This document shows, piece after piece, positions 37,827 to 47,198 of a DNA stretch of 64,000 nt. Where the stretch lies: the NCBI RefSeq assembly GCF_009928445.1, contig NZ_JAABNO010000001.1, positions 372,001 to 436,000 on the forward strand, read 5' to 3'. Source of the stretch: Clostridium sp. C8-1-8 (GTDB lineage Bacteria > Bacillota > Clostridia > Clostridiales > Clostridiaceae). How positions within the stretch are numbered: the first letter of the stretch is position 1; each line of letters opens with the position of its first letter. The notes below the pieces were generated by a model, which saw only the letters and a program-made list of their open reading frames with translations, did not search any database and had not been told where the DNA came from. Made by a program: the position numbers and the translations under genes.

Positions 37827-38381
37827 ATGAAAGCTACAGGTATTGTTAGACGTATTGATGATTTAGGTAGAGTAGTTATACCAAAAGAGATAAGAAGAAC
37901 TTTGAGAATAAGAGAAGGAGATCCTTTAGAAATTTTTACAGATAGAGAGGGTGGAGTTATTCTAAAAAAATATTCTCCAATTGGAGAATTAACTGATTTC
38001 TCAAAAGAATATGCAGAGAGCCTCCAACAGGCTATTGGACATATCGTTTTAATAGCTGACAAAGATACGTTTATATCAGTAAGTGGTGCATCAAAGAAAG
38101 ACTTTGTAGAAAAAAAGATAAGCAATGAATTAGAGAAGATAATGGAAGATAGAAAGACTGTTTGTTTAGGTCTAACAGGTGCGAAAGTTATTCCGCTATA
38201 CAATGAAGATACAGCTGAAGATAAGTATTCATGCCAGGTAATATCTCCAATAATATCAGAGGGGGATGCAATTGGAGCTGTTATAATATTGACAAAACAA
38301 GCTGGAGAAAAGTTTGGAGACTTAGAAACCAAGCTTGCTGAAACAGCATCCGCGTTCTTAGGAAAACAAATGGAACAATAG
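37827..38381 (+). CDS. spoVT: Stage V sporulation protein T
   Basis: 184 aa. The N-terminal AbrB-type swapped-hairpin DNA-binding domain (MKATGIVRRIDDLGRVVIPK) is followed by a GAF-like domain (about 55-180). SpoVT regulates sigma-G genes in the forespore. ATG behind AAGGAGGTAAC. It precedes a SpoVB-like gene and a mazG-like gene, the same order as spoVT-yabM-yabN in Bacillus. Confidence 0.96.
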   Translation: MKATGIVRRIDDLGRVVIPKEIRRTLRIREGDPLEIFTDREGGVILKKYSPIGELTDFSKEYAESLQQAIGHIVLIADKDTFISVSGASKKDFVEKKISNELEKIMEDRKTVCLGLTGAKVIPLYNEDTAEDKYSCQVISPIISEGDAIGAVIILTKQAGEKFGDLETKLAETASAFLGKQMEQ

Positions 38382-38467
38382 TGAACCTAAGACTTGCATC
38401 CCAAAACCATTCTAATTATTGACTGGTTAATAAATATTTATTCAATATACATATAAGATTCTGTAAT

Positions 38468-38520
38468 AATACCTCCAAATTGACAATAAAGATTAAGTAG
38501 TTAAATAATTTGGAGGTATT
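38468..38520 (+). promoter_or_regulatory. Hairpin covering the ribosome site of the spoVB-like gene
   Basis: A perfect 14-bp inverted repeat (AATACCTCCAAATT / AATTTGGAGGTATT, loop 25 nt). Its right arm contains the GGAGG ribosome site, 2 bases before the ATG. It could terminate spoVT transcripts or hide the ribosome site in longer transcripts. Confidence 0.65.
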
Positions 38521-38522
38521 TT

Positions 38523-40064
38523 ATGAAAAAACAATCGCTTATAAAAGGAAGTATAATACTCGGTGTTGCCGGCATATTTACAAGGTTTTTAGGAATATTC
38601 TTCCGATGGCCTTTAATAATGCTTATAGGAGATGAGGGAATTGGTTATTATCAAATGACTTACCCGCTGTACATGTTTTATGTTGCTATAGCAGCAGGGA
38701 TTCCTGTGGCAGTATCTAAAATGGTTTCTGAAAGTAATGCTATTGGAGACTTAGATACATCATTCCAAACAATGAAAGAATCATTTATTTTAATGCTAAT
38801 TTTAGGGACAGGCATGTCGTTATTCTTATTCTTTGGAGCAAAACCAATAATGACTGCTTTAAAGTGGGATACAAAGTCTTACTATTCAATCATTGGAGTA
38901 GCATTTGCACCTTTATGTATATCTCTTATGACTGCTTTTAGAGGTTTTTTTCAAGGATTACAAAATATGAGTCCATCGGCTATTTCTCAGATAATTGAGC
39001 AAATAGGAAGAGTAATAGTTGGTGTTGGGTTGGCAGTTTTATTTCTGCCATATGGAATTGAGTACTCTGCAGGAGGAGCTGCTTTTGGAGCCGCAGCTGG
39101 AGGGTTTTTAGGCGGTATTTACTTAATTGTGAAGTACTTGAAGGTTAAGAAATCCTTTGGTGTTAGAAAGGTTAAATCGAATGATAAACTTCTTGCCCAG
39201 CTAATAAGAATAGCTATCCCTATATCTTTAGGAGGAGCTGTTGGTACTGTAGCTAGTTTAATTGACTCTATATTAGTACCAAGACAGCTATTAAATGCAG
39301 GTTTTGATTATAGACAAGCTACTATACTATACGCTCAATTGACTGGTAAAGCTTCAGTAATAGTTAATATACCACTTACATTATCAGTAGCCTTAAGTAC
39401 TTCTCTTATACCAATAATTGCAGAGAACTATATTTTAAAGAATATAAGAGAGGTTCAGTCAAAGGTGGATTCGGCAATAAGAATGTCTATGGTTATAGCT
39501 ATTCCATGTACCTTAGGGTTATATTTTCTTGCTGGCCCAGTTATGATGCTTATATTTCCTGGGAGATCAGAGGGGTACGAGATTCTTAAGTACTTATCTT
39601 TTTCGATTCCTTTTATAATCATGGCTCAAACCACTACGGCTATACTTCAGTCAACAGGATCTTATGCAGCTCCAGTTGTAAATCTTCTCATTGGATGCTT
39701 TATTAAGGTTGTATTAACGGTATACCTTATACCAGTTTCGTGGCTTAATATATATGGCGCAGTTATAGCATCAATATTAGCTTATATAGCGGCATCTATG
39801 CTTAATCTTATATATCTGCATATAAAGCTTAGGGTTAGTATAGATTATGGGGCAGCGGTAATAAAGCCTATAGGAGCTTCTGCAGTTATGATGATCGCTG
39901 TGTTATTAACATATCTAGGTATACTTAATAAAACGGCCAGTAATGGAATAGCTTGCTTGATTTCTGTTTTTTTGGGTATTATTATATATGTATTGCTAAT
40001 AGTAGTATTTGGTGTGTTTAAGTATGATTATATAAAAAGCAGATTTTTAAAAAGACATAGATAA
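38523..40064 (+). CDS. SpoVB/YabM-like polysaccharide-lipid flippase
   Basis: 513 aa with about 14 predicted membrane helices (GSIILGVAGIFTRFLGIFFR at the N-terminus). It belongs to the MOP superfamily related to SpoVB/MurJ and probably moves lipid-linked sugar precursors for cortex or wall across the membrane. The position between spoVT and the mazG-like gene matches yabM. Its ribosome site lies in a stable hairpin. The substrate cannot be read from sequence. Confidence 0.88.
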   Translation: MKKQSLIKGSIILGVAGIFTRFLGIFFRWPLIMLIGDEGIGYYQMTYPLYMFYVAIAAGIPVAVSKMVSESNAIGDLDTSFQTMKESFILMLILGTGMSLFLFFGAKPIMTALKWDTKSYYSIIGVAFAPLCISLMTAFRGFFQGLQNMSPSAISQIIEQIGRVIVGVGLAVLFLPYGIEYSAGGAAFGAAAGGFLGGIYLIVKYLKVKKSFGVRKVKSNDKLLAQLIRIAIPISLGGAVGTVASLIDSILVPRQLLNAGFDYRQATILYAQLTGKASVIVNIPLTLSVALSTSLIPIIAENYILKNIREVQSKVDSAIRMSMVIAIPCTLGLYFLAGPVMMLIFPGRSEGYEILKYLSFSIPFIIMAQTTTAILQSTGSYAAPVVNLLIGCFIKVVLTVYLIPVSWLNIYGAVIASILAYIAASMLNLIYLHIKLRVSIDYGAAVIKPIGASAVMMIAVLLTYLGILNKTASNGIACLISVFLGIIIYVLLIVVFGVFKYDYIKSRFLKRHR

Positions 40065-40077
40065 AAGGAGAAATAAC

Positions 40078-41532
40078 ATGATTAAGATAATTGGTTTGGG
40101 ACCTGGTTCTGAGGAAGCATTAACTTTGGGAGCAGTTAAACAATTAAAAAATAGCGACAATGTATTTCTTAGAACAGAAAAACATCCAACAGTCCAATTC
40201 TTAGTTGAAGAGGGCATAAAATTTAATACCTATGATTCAGCTTATGAGAATTCTACTACATTTGATCAAGTGTATGAAAGTATAGCAGTGGATTTAATAG
40301 AGCAGCATAGAAAGTTTAATGACATCACTTATGGTGTTCCAGGGCATCCTTTAGTTGCAGAGAAGTCAGTGGTGAATCTTATTAACTTATGTAAAGAAAA
40401 TGATATATGTTATGAGATTTTGCCTGCTGTTAGCTTTATTGATGTTATGATGGAGGCTCTAGAAATAGACCCAGTTGAAGGTCTTAAAGTAGTTGATGCC
40501 TTTGATATAGGAAACCAAGTATTAGACAAGAGATCGGGAATTATAATAACTCAAGTATATAATCAATTTATTGCTTCAGAGGTAAAGCTTAAACTTCAAG
40601 AAGAGTTTAATGACGACACTGAAGTTTACTTTGTTAGAGCTGCCGGTATAAAAGGTCAGGAAAGTATCAGGAAAATGCCTCTATATGAAATTGATATGCA
40701 GGAAGATATAGATTATCTAACGTCTATATATGTTCCTAAGGATTTGGATAATAAGAAGGATTTTTATGATTTAATCAGTATAATAGATAAATTAAGAAGT
40801 GAGGATGGTTGTCCTTGGGATAGGGAGCAAACTCATGAAAGTTTAAAGAAAGCGCTAATAGAAGAAAGTTATGAAGTTATAGATGCAATCGACAAAGAGG
40901 ATGATGCTGGAATGATTGAAGAATTAGGTGATGTACTACTTCAAGTAGTATTTCATTCATCTATAGCTAAAGATGATGGTTATTTTAACATGAATGATGT
41001 AATTCAAGGTATATGCGAAAAAATGATAAATAGACATCCTCATGTTTTTGGAAATGAATCAATAGATACATCAGTGGAAGTTTTGGAGAAGTGGGAAGAT
41101 ATCAAGAAAAAAGAAAAGGGATTTGAAAGTATTACAGAAGAACTGAATTCTATTGCCAAATCACTACCAGCAACAATAAGGGCAGCAAAGGTCCAAAGTA
41201 AAGCTAAAAAGGTTGGATTTGATTGGGATAGAGTAGAAGACGCTATGCTAAAGGTAGAAGAAGAACTAAATGAAATAAAAGAGGTATATAATGGAGAAAA
41301 TAGGGCAAAGATAGTAGAAGAGGTTGGAGATTTACTGTTTGCCTGTGTGAACGTAGCTAGATTCCTTGGTGTAGAGGGGGAACTTGCATTAACTTTTACT
41401 ACAGAAAAGTTTATAAAAAGGTTCTCTTATATAGAAAAAATAGCATCCGAAAAAGGACAAAATTTATCCGATATGTCTCTCGAAGAAATGGATATTTTGT
41501 GGAATGAAGCAAAAAAAGATGAAAAAAACTAA
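40078..41532 (+). CDS. mazG: YabN-like fusion of tetrapyrrole-methylase and MazG domains
   Basis: 484 aa. Residues 1-about 215 resemble SAM-dependent tetrapyrrole methylases (KIIGLGPGSEEALTLGAVKQL, YGVPGHPLVAEKSV). Residues about 225-480 hold tandem MazG-type pyrophosphohydrolase domains (CPWDREQTHESLKKALIEE, EELGDVLLQVVFHS, and KVGFDWDRVEDAMLKVEEEL). MazG removes abnormal NTPs or lowers ppGpp; the role of the methylase half in this fusion is unclear. It follows the SpoVB-like gene by 13 bases. Confidence 0.93.
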   Translation: MIKIIGLGPGSEEALTLGAVKQLKNSDNVFLRTEKHPTVQFLVEEGIKFNTYDSAYENSTTFDQVYESIAVDLIEQHRKFNDITYGVPGHPLVAEKSVVNLINLCKENDICYEILPAVSFIDVMMEALEIDPVEGLKVVDAFDIGNQVLDKRSGIIITQVYNQFIASEVKLKLQEEFNDDTEVYFVRAAGIKGQESIRKMPLYEIDMQEDIDYLTSIYVPKDLDNKKDFYDLISIIDKLRSEDGCPWDREQTHESLKKALIEESYEVIDAIDKEDDAGMIEELGDVLLQVVFHSSIAKDDGYFNMNDVIQGICEKMINRHPHVFGNESIDTSVEVLEKWEDIKKKEKGFESITEELNSIAKSLPATIRAAKVQSKAKKVGFDWDRVEDAMLKVEEELNEIKEVYNGENRAKIVEEVGDLLFACVNVARFLGVEGELALTFTTEKFIKRFSYIEKIASEKGQNLSDMSLEEMDILWNEAKKDEKN

Positions 41533-41739
41533 GGGCAAAGAAGGAAATTTCCCTTTTATGAAGAATATATAGCATGAGTGAGCAATCATTACCATATTAT
41601 ATTTACATTGTGAAATAAGTAATTTACTATAGACTATATAAAAAAGTGGTTATATAATATGTTAATGTAGATTATAGTACATAAAATCTTAAACTGGTAC
41701 TATAAAACATACCATAAGAGATCTAAGGAGGATGTAAAA

Positions 41740-42018
41740 GTGAATAAAGCAGAATTAATCTCAAGCATGGCTGAGAAGAGTAAGTTAACTAAGAAAGATG
41801 CAGAAGTTGCATTAAAATCTTTCATTGACAGCGTTCAAGAAGCATTAGAAAATGGTGAAAAGGTTCAATTAGTTGGCTTTGGAACTTTCGAAACTAGAGA
41901 AAGAGCAGCTAGAGAAGGAAGAAATCCAAGAACAAAGGAAACTATCCAAATACCTGCTTCAAAAGTTCCAGTATTTAAGGCTGGTAAGGAGTTCCGTGAC
42001 AGGGTGAATACTAAGTAG
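41740..42018 (+). CDS. hup: HU-family nucleoid protein
   Basis: 92 aa; GTG start with AAGGAGGATG upstream. A classical HU: NKAELISSMAEKSKLTKKDA, then VQLVGFGTFETRERAAREGR, arm residues RNPRTKETIQIPAS and FKAGKEFRDRVN. It binds and bends DNA as a dimer. In related genomes rqcP/yabO, yabP, yabQ and divIC often follow; here they are replaced by a mobile module. Confidence 0.97.
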   Translation: MNKAELISSMAEKSKLTKKDAEVALKSFIDSVQEALENGEKVQLVGFGTFETRERAAREGRNPRTKETIQIPASKVPVFKAGKEFRDRVNTK

Positions 42019-42051
42019 TAAGCCTTGATATTACTAGGTTTATGCAATATA

Positions 42052-42152
42052 ATACTACACTTTACATAAGAAAATTACTGTAGTATAAGTGTAGTATATA
42101 TGTTAAAAGTTATAAAAACCTTCTTATTTGTTAACACAAATAAGAAGGTTTT
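42052..42152 (+). terminator. Two hairpins after hup, the second a strong terminator
   Basis: First ATACTACACTT/AAGTGTAGTAT (42,052-42,062 / 42,087-42,097). Then perfect 17-bp arms (42,115-42,131 / 42,136-42,152) followed by TTTT. Confidence 0.85.
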
Positions 42153-42383
42153 TTACTTATAACATTTAAAATGATACAATTTGCTTTATACGCCGTTATG
42201 TAGCGTTAAAATACTTTATAGGTAAAAGGTTATGGAGAAGGAGTTGCTGGGCTTACATTGGCTGTTAAGCGCATTTAGAGAATATGTACAAACGAAGAGT
42301 TGATAAGATGGTTACAAATATAGATGTAATATTAAATATCTACAGTTTATCAACATATTATTGGATGATAATTAGACAATATG
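42153..42383. other. Border region between hup and the recombinase module
   Basis: No gene. Less AT-rich patches (ACGCCGTTATGTAGCG, GGGCTTACATTGGCTG) differ from surrounding intergenic DNA. This is probably one end of the inserted element, but I see no target duplication or terminal inverted repeat. Confidence 0.4.
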
Positions 42384-42818
42384 TTATAAGTCTATTTTTC
42401 CATGCTTTTCTAAAACTAAAAGTCTTAGTTTTTCGTTTTCTTCACGTAAAATTCTATTCGCTTTTTCATACTCTATTATTAACATACTTTTATCTCTAAT
42501 TATCATTTCAAAGTCAGAAAGCTCTTTATCTTGATTTTGAAATAACGGTGAAGGTGATGGTTGTTGAGGTGTATTAAGTTTAAGAATGTCATCAATTTGG
42601 TTATTAAGTTTAGAGAACCATTCATCTAGATATTCTCGACTATCTCCATACCATAAGGTTCTTGCACTTTTTAATTTTAGTTTTCTAGCTATAAGGTCTA
42701 ACGCATTTGATTTCGTAATGCTTTGGAGAGTTCCTTTTTTTATTTTATTAATGATTTCACGTTTTGCTTGTGATGCAACTTCAGATAAATCTGATTTTGT
42801 GTATGTCTTTTTAGCCAA
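42384..42818 (-). CDS. Small helical protein of the recombinase module (TnpC-like)
   Basis: 144 aa, TTG start behind AAAGGGTGAG, overlapping the end of the preceding recombinase by 8 bases. The N-terminal half has a helix-turn-helix-like run (NALDLIARKLKLKSARTLWYG), a Pro/Ser/Gln linker follows, and the C-terminal helix is a short coiled coil (YEKANRILREENEKLRLLVL). Size, position and architecture match TnpC of Tn554, which aids transposition and influences orientation. Assignment by context, not by a signature. Confidence 0.6.
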   Translation of the reverse strand: MAKKTYTKSDLSEVASQAKREIINKIKKGTLQSITKSNALDLIARKLKLKSARTLWYGDSREYLDEWFSKLNNQIDDILKLNTPQQPSPSPLFQNQDKELSDFEMIIRDKSMLIIEYEKANRILREENEKLRLLVLEKHGKIDL

Positions 42819-45144
42819 TTAACTCACCCTTTACGATAAAATTTCTAGCTTCATAAAAACTAGGATTTGGTTTAGTTTTATAATATTTCTTAATATAGTT
42901 TAAAGATTTTTCGTGGAGTTCTTCTCTTATAATTTTTATTTTAGTATTTTCTAAGTTGAATTTTTTTGATAATTCATTAAAAGCTTTTTTGATTAAATTA
43001 TTTATATCATTAGATCGAAAACTAATCATTTCCCTTTCTAATAAGTCTTTCGTCTTTTTGCTTTCTTTGTCTTGATAAACTACTAAAAGCATATAACGAA
43101 ACAGTTCTGTTTTGTGATCTTCTAGTGAATCTAAATCAGGTTTATAGTAATTGCAACTAAAACAGTGTAATTCAGTATGACCACAGTTAATCATAGAAGT
43201 TGCATTACAACTATGTATTCTGAGTGGAAATCCAGTTGGAAGAGATGAAGATATGGATTTTGGAAATTCAAAATCTTGTACATCTTCTGCAACTTTAACT
43301 AACAAGTTTGTAATTTTTTCTACATTGTACTTTGATTCACTTAATTCAAGAGTTTTATCAATTATCTCATGTAAATCAACCGTATTTTCTGATTTATTTA
43401 CAGTAATATTTTTGTAAACTCCTTCAGATTGAATTTCTTCAAACCATTTTTGATGTTCTAGTGGTTTGGTTGCTAAATAAGGTAGCTGAGAGTTTATATT
43501 TTCATGGCCTAGTTGATCTTGTATAGAATGCTTTTCTCTTCCCTTTAAACGCATATAAAGTGCATGCATTCTTCTTAAATCATGAGTTGAAAAAGAGTGC
43601 ATGTTAGGATTGCTACCTTGCCACAGTTTTCTTTGAATACGATTTAAAAACTTATTCATTGAGCTTGTAAGGAAAGGACCATCATCGAACATATTTCCTA
43701 ATAGTCTGTATTCTTCTAAGTTATCTCCATAAGGGTATTCATCCGGGGAAATCAATATTTTTTTACTTGGTGCAACACTTTGCAATTCTCTTATCCAACG
43801 TTTTATATCAGGAGTGGCGAGAACTTTATTAGAATTGGAGTTTTTTGTTTTATGAATATATAACCAGGTCACTCCCATATTATCATCATGTAGACAATTG
43901 TATAATAAATAGCATATCTCACTTGATCTTTGGCCAGTTGCTAACTGCAATAGGCAAGCTCGCCTCGCTCGGAAATCAGCAATATTATTTTCATCAAAAT
44001 AAGGACAAGCATCATCAAGTAAAGTTTCAATTAATAGTTGTGTAGCACCAAAGTTTAACATTCTCCCAAATGATTTTTCTTTGTTTCTTAAAATTGGAGG
44101 GATGATTCTAGTTATATTCAATTTTAAACCATTTGTTTTTGTATACCATGTTAGCCAGTGCTTGCAGGCTATTCTAATAGAAGATTTGCTGTTATAAGAT
44201 AAATAAGGCACCTCGTAAGTCATAATTTGTTCTAATCCCAGATATAGGCAGCTTTCTATGGTGAAATAATAATTTTTATTCAATAGTATACATAGTTTTA
44301 GTAATGCCGAAGAATATTGAATCCATGTTCCGTCAGAAATCGAATTTAAGCTTTCACGTATTAGTATACCTTGATCATCTTTATATTCTATAAAAGAAGA
44401 TTTATCAATGCATTCTCTTAAATTTTTAAATGTAAAGTTAAACAATTCTTGTGTGATATCAGTGTCAAATTCGCTAATTAAATCGGACCATTTGGCTAAT
44501 TCTCTATTTTCAAAACTGGTATTTGCCTTCATCTTTAGAACTTTTTTAACTGGAGACAGTTCCTCGTTTGAAAGTGTGAAAGATAAAAAACGAGCAACTT
44601 TTATAAGAGGACCTTTTTTCTTTTTCTTATGTAAGTAGTTGAGGGTTTCTTCCGTGATGCAATTATCTGTGTAATTAGGAAATAGACCATAGCCACTTAG
44701 CCATAGTTTAAAAACAGTTTGGATCACTCTATCTTTGAAATCTGACTTTTTTATAGAATTGTCCACATCTAATTTTTGAAATGAATCATAATACTTTTCA
44801 AATAAGTTATTTAAAGTTTGAAAGTTTTTTAAGTCATCAATCGGATAATAGTGATATCCAGTAGGTATAGAAAATGAAATTTCTAAAGGTAAGCTAATCC
44901 TTCTGTAAAATGCTAATAAATAAGAATATTGTCTTTCGCTTCTCTTTATGTTTTGAGGGCATTCGTAATATTCTAGTGGATTGAATATAAAATTATATTG
45001 AAGTTTTTTGTGTTCATATGCTCTAATTTCGTCATATGAAAAGTGTTCTTTAATTCCTATACGAATATATATTTCATTGAAAAATACATATTCGTAATTA
45101 TTTATTTCTATTGGTGTAGATATTTGTGAAAGGCTATCTCTCAT
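42811..45144 (-). CDS. Large tyrosine recombinase (third of trio)
   Basis: 777 aa from the ATG at 45,144 (GAAGGAG upstream); it overlaps the previous gene by 11 bases. The long N-terminal part is unassigned. The catalytic domain (about residues 390-590) shows R in TGQRSSEICYLL, HDLRR, LGHEN and a Tyr in LPYLA, that is the R..HxxR..H..Y set. A C-terminal Cys/His patch (CGHTELHCFSCNYY) suggests zinc binding, as in other large recombinases of this class. It would cut and join the element ends together with its two neighbours. Confidence 0.8.
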   Translation of the reverse strand: MRDSLSQISTPIEINNYEYVFFNEIYIRIGIKEHFSYDEIRAYEHKKLQYNFIFNPLEYYECPQNIKRSERQYSYLLAFYRRISLPLEISFSIPTGYHYYPIDDLKNFQTLNNLFEKYYDSFQKLDVDNSIKKSDFKDRVIQTVFKLWLSGYGLFPNYTDNCITEETLNYLHKKKKKGPLIKVARFLSFTLSNEELSPVKKVLKMKANTSFENRELAKWSDLISEFDTDITQELFNFTFKNLRECIDKSSFIEYKDDQGILIRESLNSISDGTWIQYSSALLKLCILLNKNYYFTIESCLYLGLEQIMTYEVPYLSYNSKSSIRIACKHWLTWYTKTNGLKLNITRIIPPILRNKEKSFGRMLNFGATQLLIETLLDDACPYFDENNIADFRARRACLLQLATGQRSSEICYLLYNCLHDDNMGVTWLYIHKTKNSNSNKVLATPDIKRWIRELQSVAPSKKILISPDEYPYGDNLEEYRLLGNMFDDGPFLTSSMNKFLNRIQRKLWQGSNPNMHSFSTHDLRRMHALYMRLKGREKHSIQDQLGHENINSQLPYLATKPLEHQKWFEEIQSEGVYKNITVNKSENTVDLHEIIDKTLELSESKYNVEKITNLLVKVAEDVQDFEFPKSISSSLPTGFPLRIHSCNATSMINCGHTELHCFSCNYYKPDLDSLEDHKTELFRYMLLVVYQDKESKKTKDLLEREMISFRSNDINNLIKKAFNELSKKFNLENTKIKIIREELHEKSLNYIKKYYKTKPNPSFYEARNFIVKGELIG

Positions 45145-47197
45145 TATAAAGTACTCCTTCTTCAATTCTTTTGTTATGAAGATAATTATCAAGCATTTTA
45201 ATAATTTGTTCTTCTGTCAAATTTAGCTCGCTCAAGCGCTTTACAATTAAAGAGAGAGTTTTAACTTGATTGTGGATAATAGGATGTTCATATGAAAAAT
45301 CTGAGCAATTTTTTTGCATTTCTTTTAAATTAATGACTTGTTGGCCTAGAACCTTGATTGCTTGAACTATTTCGTCTTTTGTCATTAAGAAATTAATGCA
45401 TCCCCAACATTTAAGCCAATTCGAACAACCTTTTTCATTAAAGCAGTAGCCCATGTTTAGCTTTTTGCCAAAACGTTGTATAAATTCATCTATTTTCATT
45501 TCTGTAGTTAATACTTTAAGCATTTCGTCAATAGGTGTTTTATCGCTACTTAAAAGCTCTACTAATCTTAAATAGAATTTGCCTGTTATTTCTTTTGATT
45601 GAAATTTCTCCATAACCCTAAATAATAATGAAGTCCTAGAAATTCGGCTTTTTAAATACTCTCTAGTCATTAGTTCGTTCTGATGACCGGCAGCAGTTTG
45701 AACAACACTTATATCTCCAGATTTTAATGCGACATGAGTTAATAAATGATGGCGAAATCCATGAGCAGAAGCCCGTAATTCTTCAAAATTAGGATAAATT
45801 TTCAGGAGTTTTGGTTTTACTATTTCTTCAAAAAATCTTCTAATCTTATTTACTTCTAAAATCCATGGAGGATTAGTTAATTGAAATAAATGTACATACT
45901 CATTGTTGTTATATGGATTAACAATTGGTTTTAAATTTAAGTTTTTAGCTCTTGCTTGTAAAGATTTAATTGTATCTATGCCTGTTTTATCAAGAATAGG
46001 GAATTGTCCATATTTGTTCCCTGCTTTATCAGCTAATTTGGAGTATATTCCAAAAGCATTAGGAGCATTAGGAAGTGGTTGTATGGAGTCGTATGCATCC
46101 AAATATAGAATATAAGAAAAACGTGCTGGAGCACTTGCTATTGTTAACCAAAATGCACGGCATAAATCTTCTATCTCATTAGTAGGCGTAAATTCATAAA
46201 TTATTCTAACAATATCTTCAGCTAATGAAAGTTCAGAGAACGCTCTACCATCTGAATCTTTCCTGGCCTTTTTTACTTTTTTCATCAAACTTGACCAATA
46301 AGAATGAGGAAAGTCTAATGTTGTTGGGAAATAAGTAGTTTCACCTAAGCCCCATTGAAAAAATCTCTTTATATTAGCAATGTAACACAATGCTGTGGAT
46401 TCACTAGTTTGCAAAATAAGATATTCTGTAAGATTTATGAATTCCGAAGAGTTGAAAGATGTAAGGCTCTTTAAATTTTTTGTTTGTAAGTATGAATATA
46501 GTTTATTGAATGAACTTAGAGTGTTTTGCATGTATTTAGTTCTAACATCACTTCGTTGTAAAAATTCCACATATTGTTTGAATAAATGGCCTAGGCAAGG
46601 GTCGTTTATTAGAAGTTCCCATTTAGAGTGTCTGTTGTTCCGTTTTACAATAGTATTTGTATAATTTAGCTTTATTCTAATATCTTGAATTGCTTTAGCA
46701 GTATATTTTGTACTATCAAATAATTGAGGGATTCTAATTGTATCTTCATCTGTAAAATCTTTAAACGATTTTCCTAGTAAAATACAATGTAATGCAAGCC
46801 GTTTTCTAAATCCACTAACCTCGCATCTATGAGCTGAAATTATCTGCTCTTCGTTTTGCGTTATCAAGTTTACTTTTCTAGCAAGCCAAATGGCAGCTTG
46901 GTTAGAGTTATGTCTTGAATCTAAAAGATATTCTAGTAGGATTGGTATATATCTTGTTTTTTTATAAAATTTATTTACCCATACCCAGCAGATGATATAA
47001 TGTAGTTCAGAAAAACCAGATTCAAATTTGTTAAACTTTATTTTATCATCAACTGTGGCTTCAAGCCAATTCTGAGGTTTAGGAAAATGGAAACTTAATC
47101 GTTTTTTTGCATTCTTCACTGATAACTTTTTGTTGTAACTATCATTTTTTAAAAAAGTGTTAATTATGTAGTCGCTGTCACACCAATGCAATTCCAT
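45134..47197 (-). CDS. Large tyrosine recombinase (second of trio)
   Basis: 687 aa from the ATG at 47,197, which follows AAGGAGATATAAT. A SAM-like core-binding region (about 210-290) precedes the catalytic domain, with R in APARFSYILYLD, HGFRHHL, TAAGHQNELM and Tyr in TREYLKS. The C-terminal Cys cluster (CSNWLKCWGCINF) is probably a zinc finger. It resembles the TnpB position of Tn554. Translationally coupled with both neighbours. Confidence 0.8.
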   Translation of the reverse strand: MELHWCDSDYIINTFLKNDSYNKKLSVKNAKKRLSFHFPKPQNWLEATVDDKIKFNKFESGFSELHYIICWVWVNKFYKKTRYIPILLEYLLDSRHNSNQAAIWLARKVNLITQNEEQIISAHRCEVSGFRKRLALHCILLGKSFKDFTDEDTIRIPQLFDSTKYTAKAIQDIRIKLNYTNTIVKRNNRHSKWELLINDPCLGHLFKQYVEFLQRSDVRTKYMQNTLSSFNKLYSYLQTKNLKSLTSFNSSEFINLTEYLILQTSESTALCYIANIKRFFQWGLGETTYFPTTLDFPHSYWSSLMKKVKKARKDSDGRAFSELSLAEDIVRIIYEFTPTNEIEDLCRAFWLTIASAPARFSYILYLDAYDSIQPLPNAPNAFGIYSKLADKAGNKYGQFPILDKTGIDTIKSLQARAKNLNLKPIVNPYNNNEYVHLFQLTNPPWILEVNKIRRFFEEIVKPKLLKIYPNFEELRASAHGFRHHLLTHVALKSGDISVVQTAAGHQNELMTREYLKSRISRTSLLFRVMEKFQSKEITGKFYLRLVELLSSDKTPIDEMLKVLTTEMKIDEFIQRFGKKLNMGYCFNEKGCSNWLKCWGCINFLMTKDEIVQAIKVLGQQVINLKEMQKNCSDFSYEHPIIHNQVKTLSLIVKRLSELNLTEEQIIKMLDNYLHNKRIEEGVLYNER

Positions 47198-47198
47198 A

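Noticed and set aside
42284..42499. 71-codon plus-strand ORF at the end of the recombinase module
   Set aside because: It lies mostly antisense to the TnpC-like gene and has no recognisable product.
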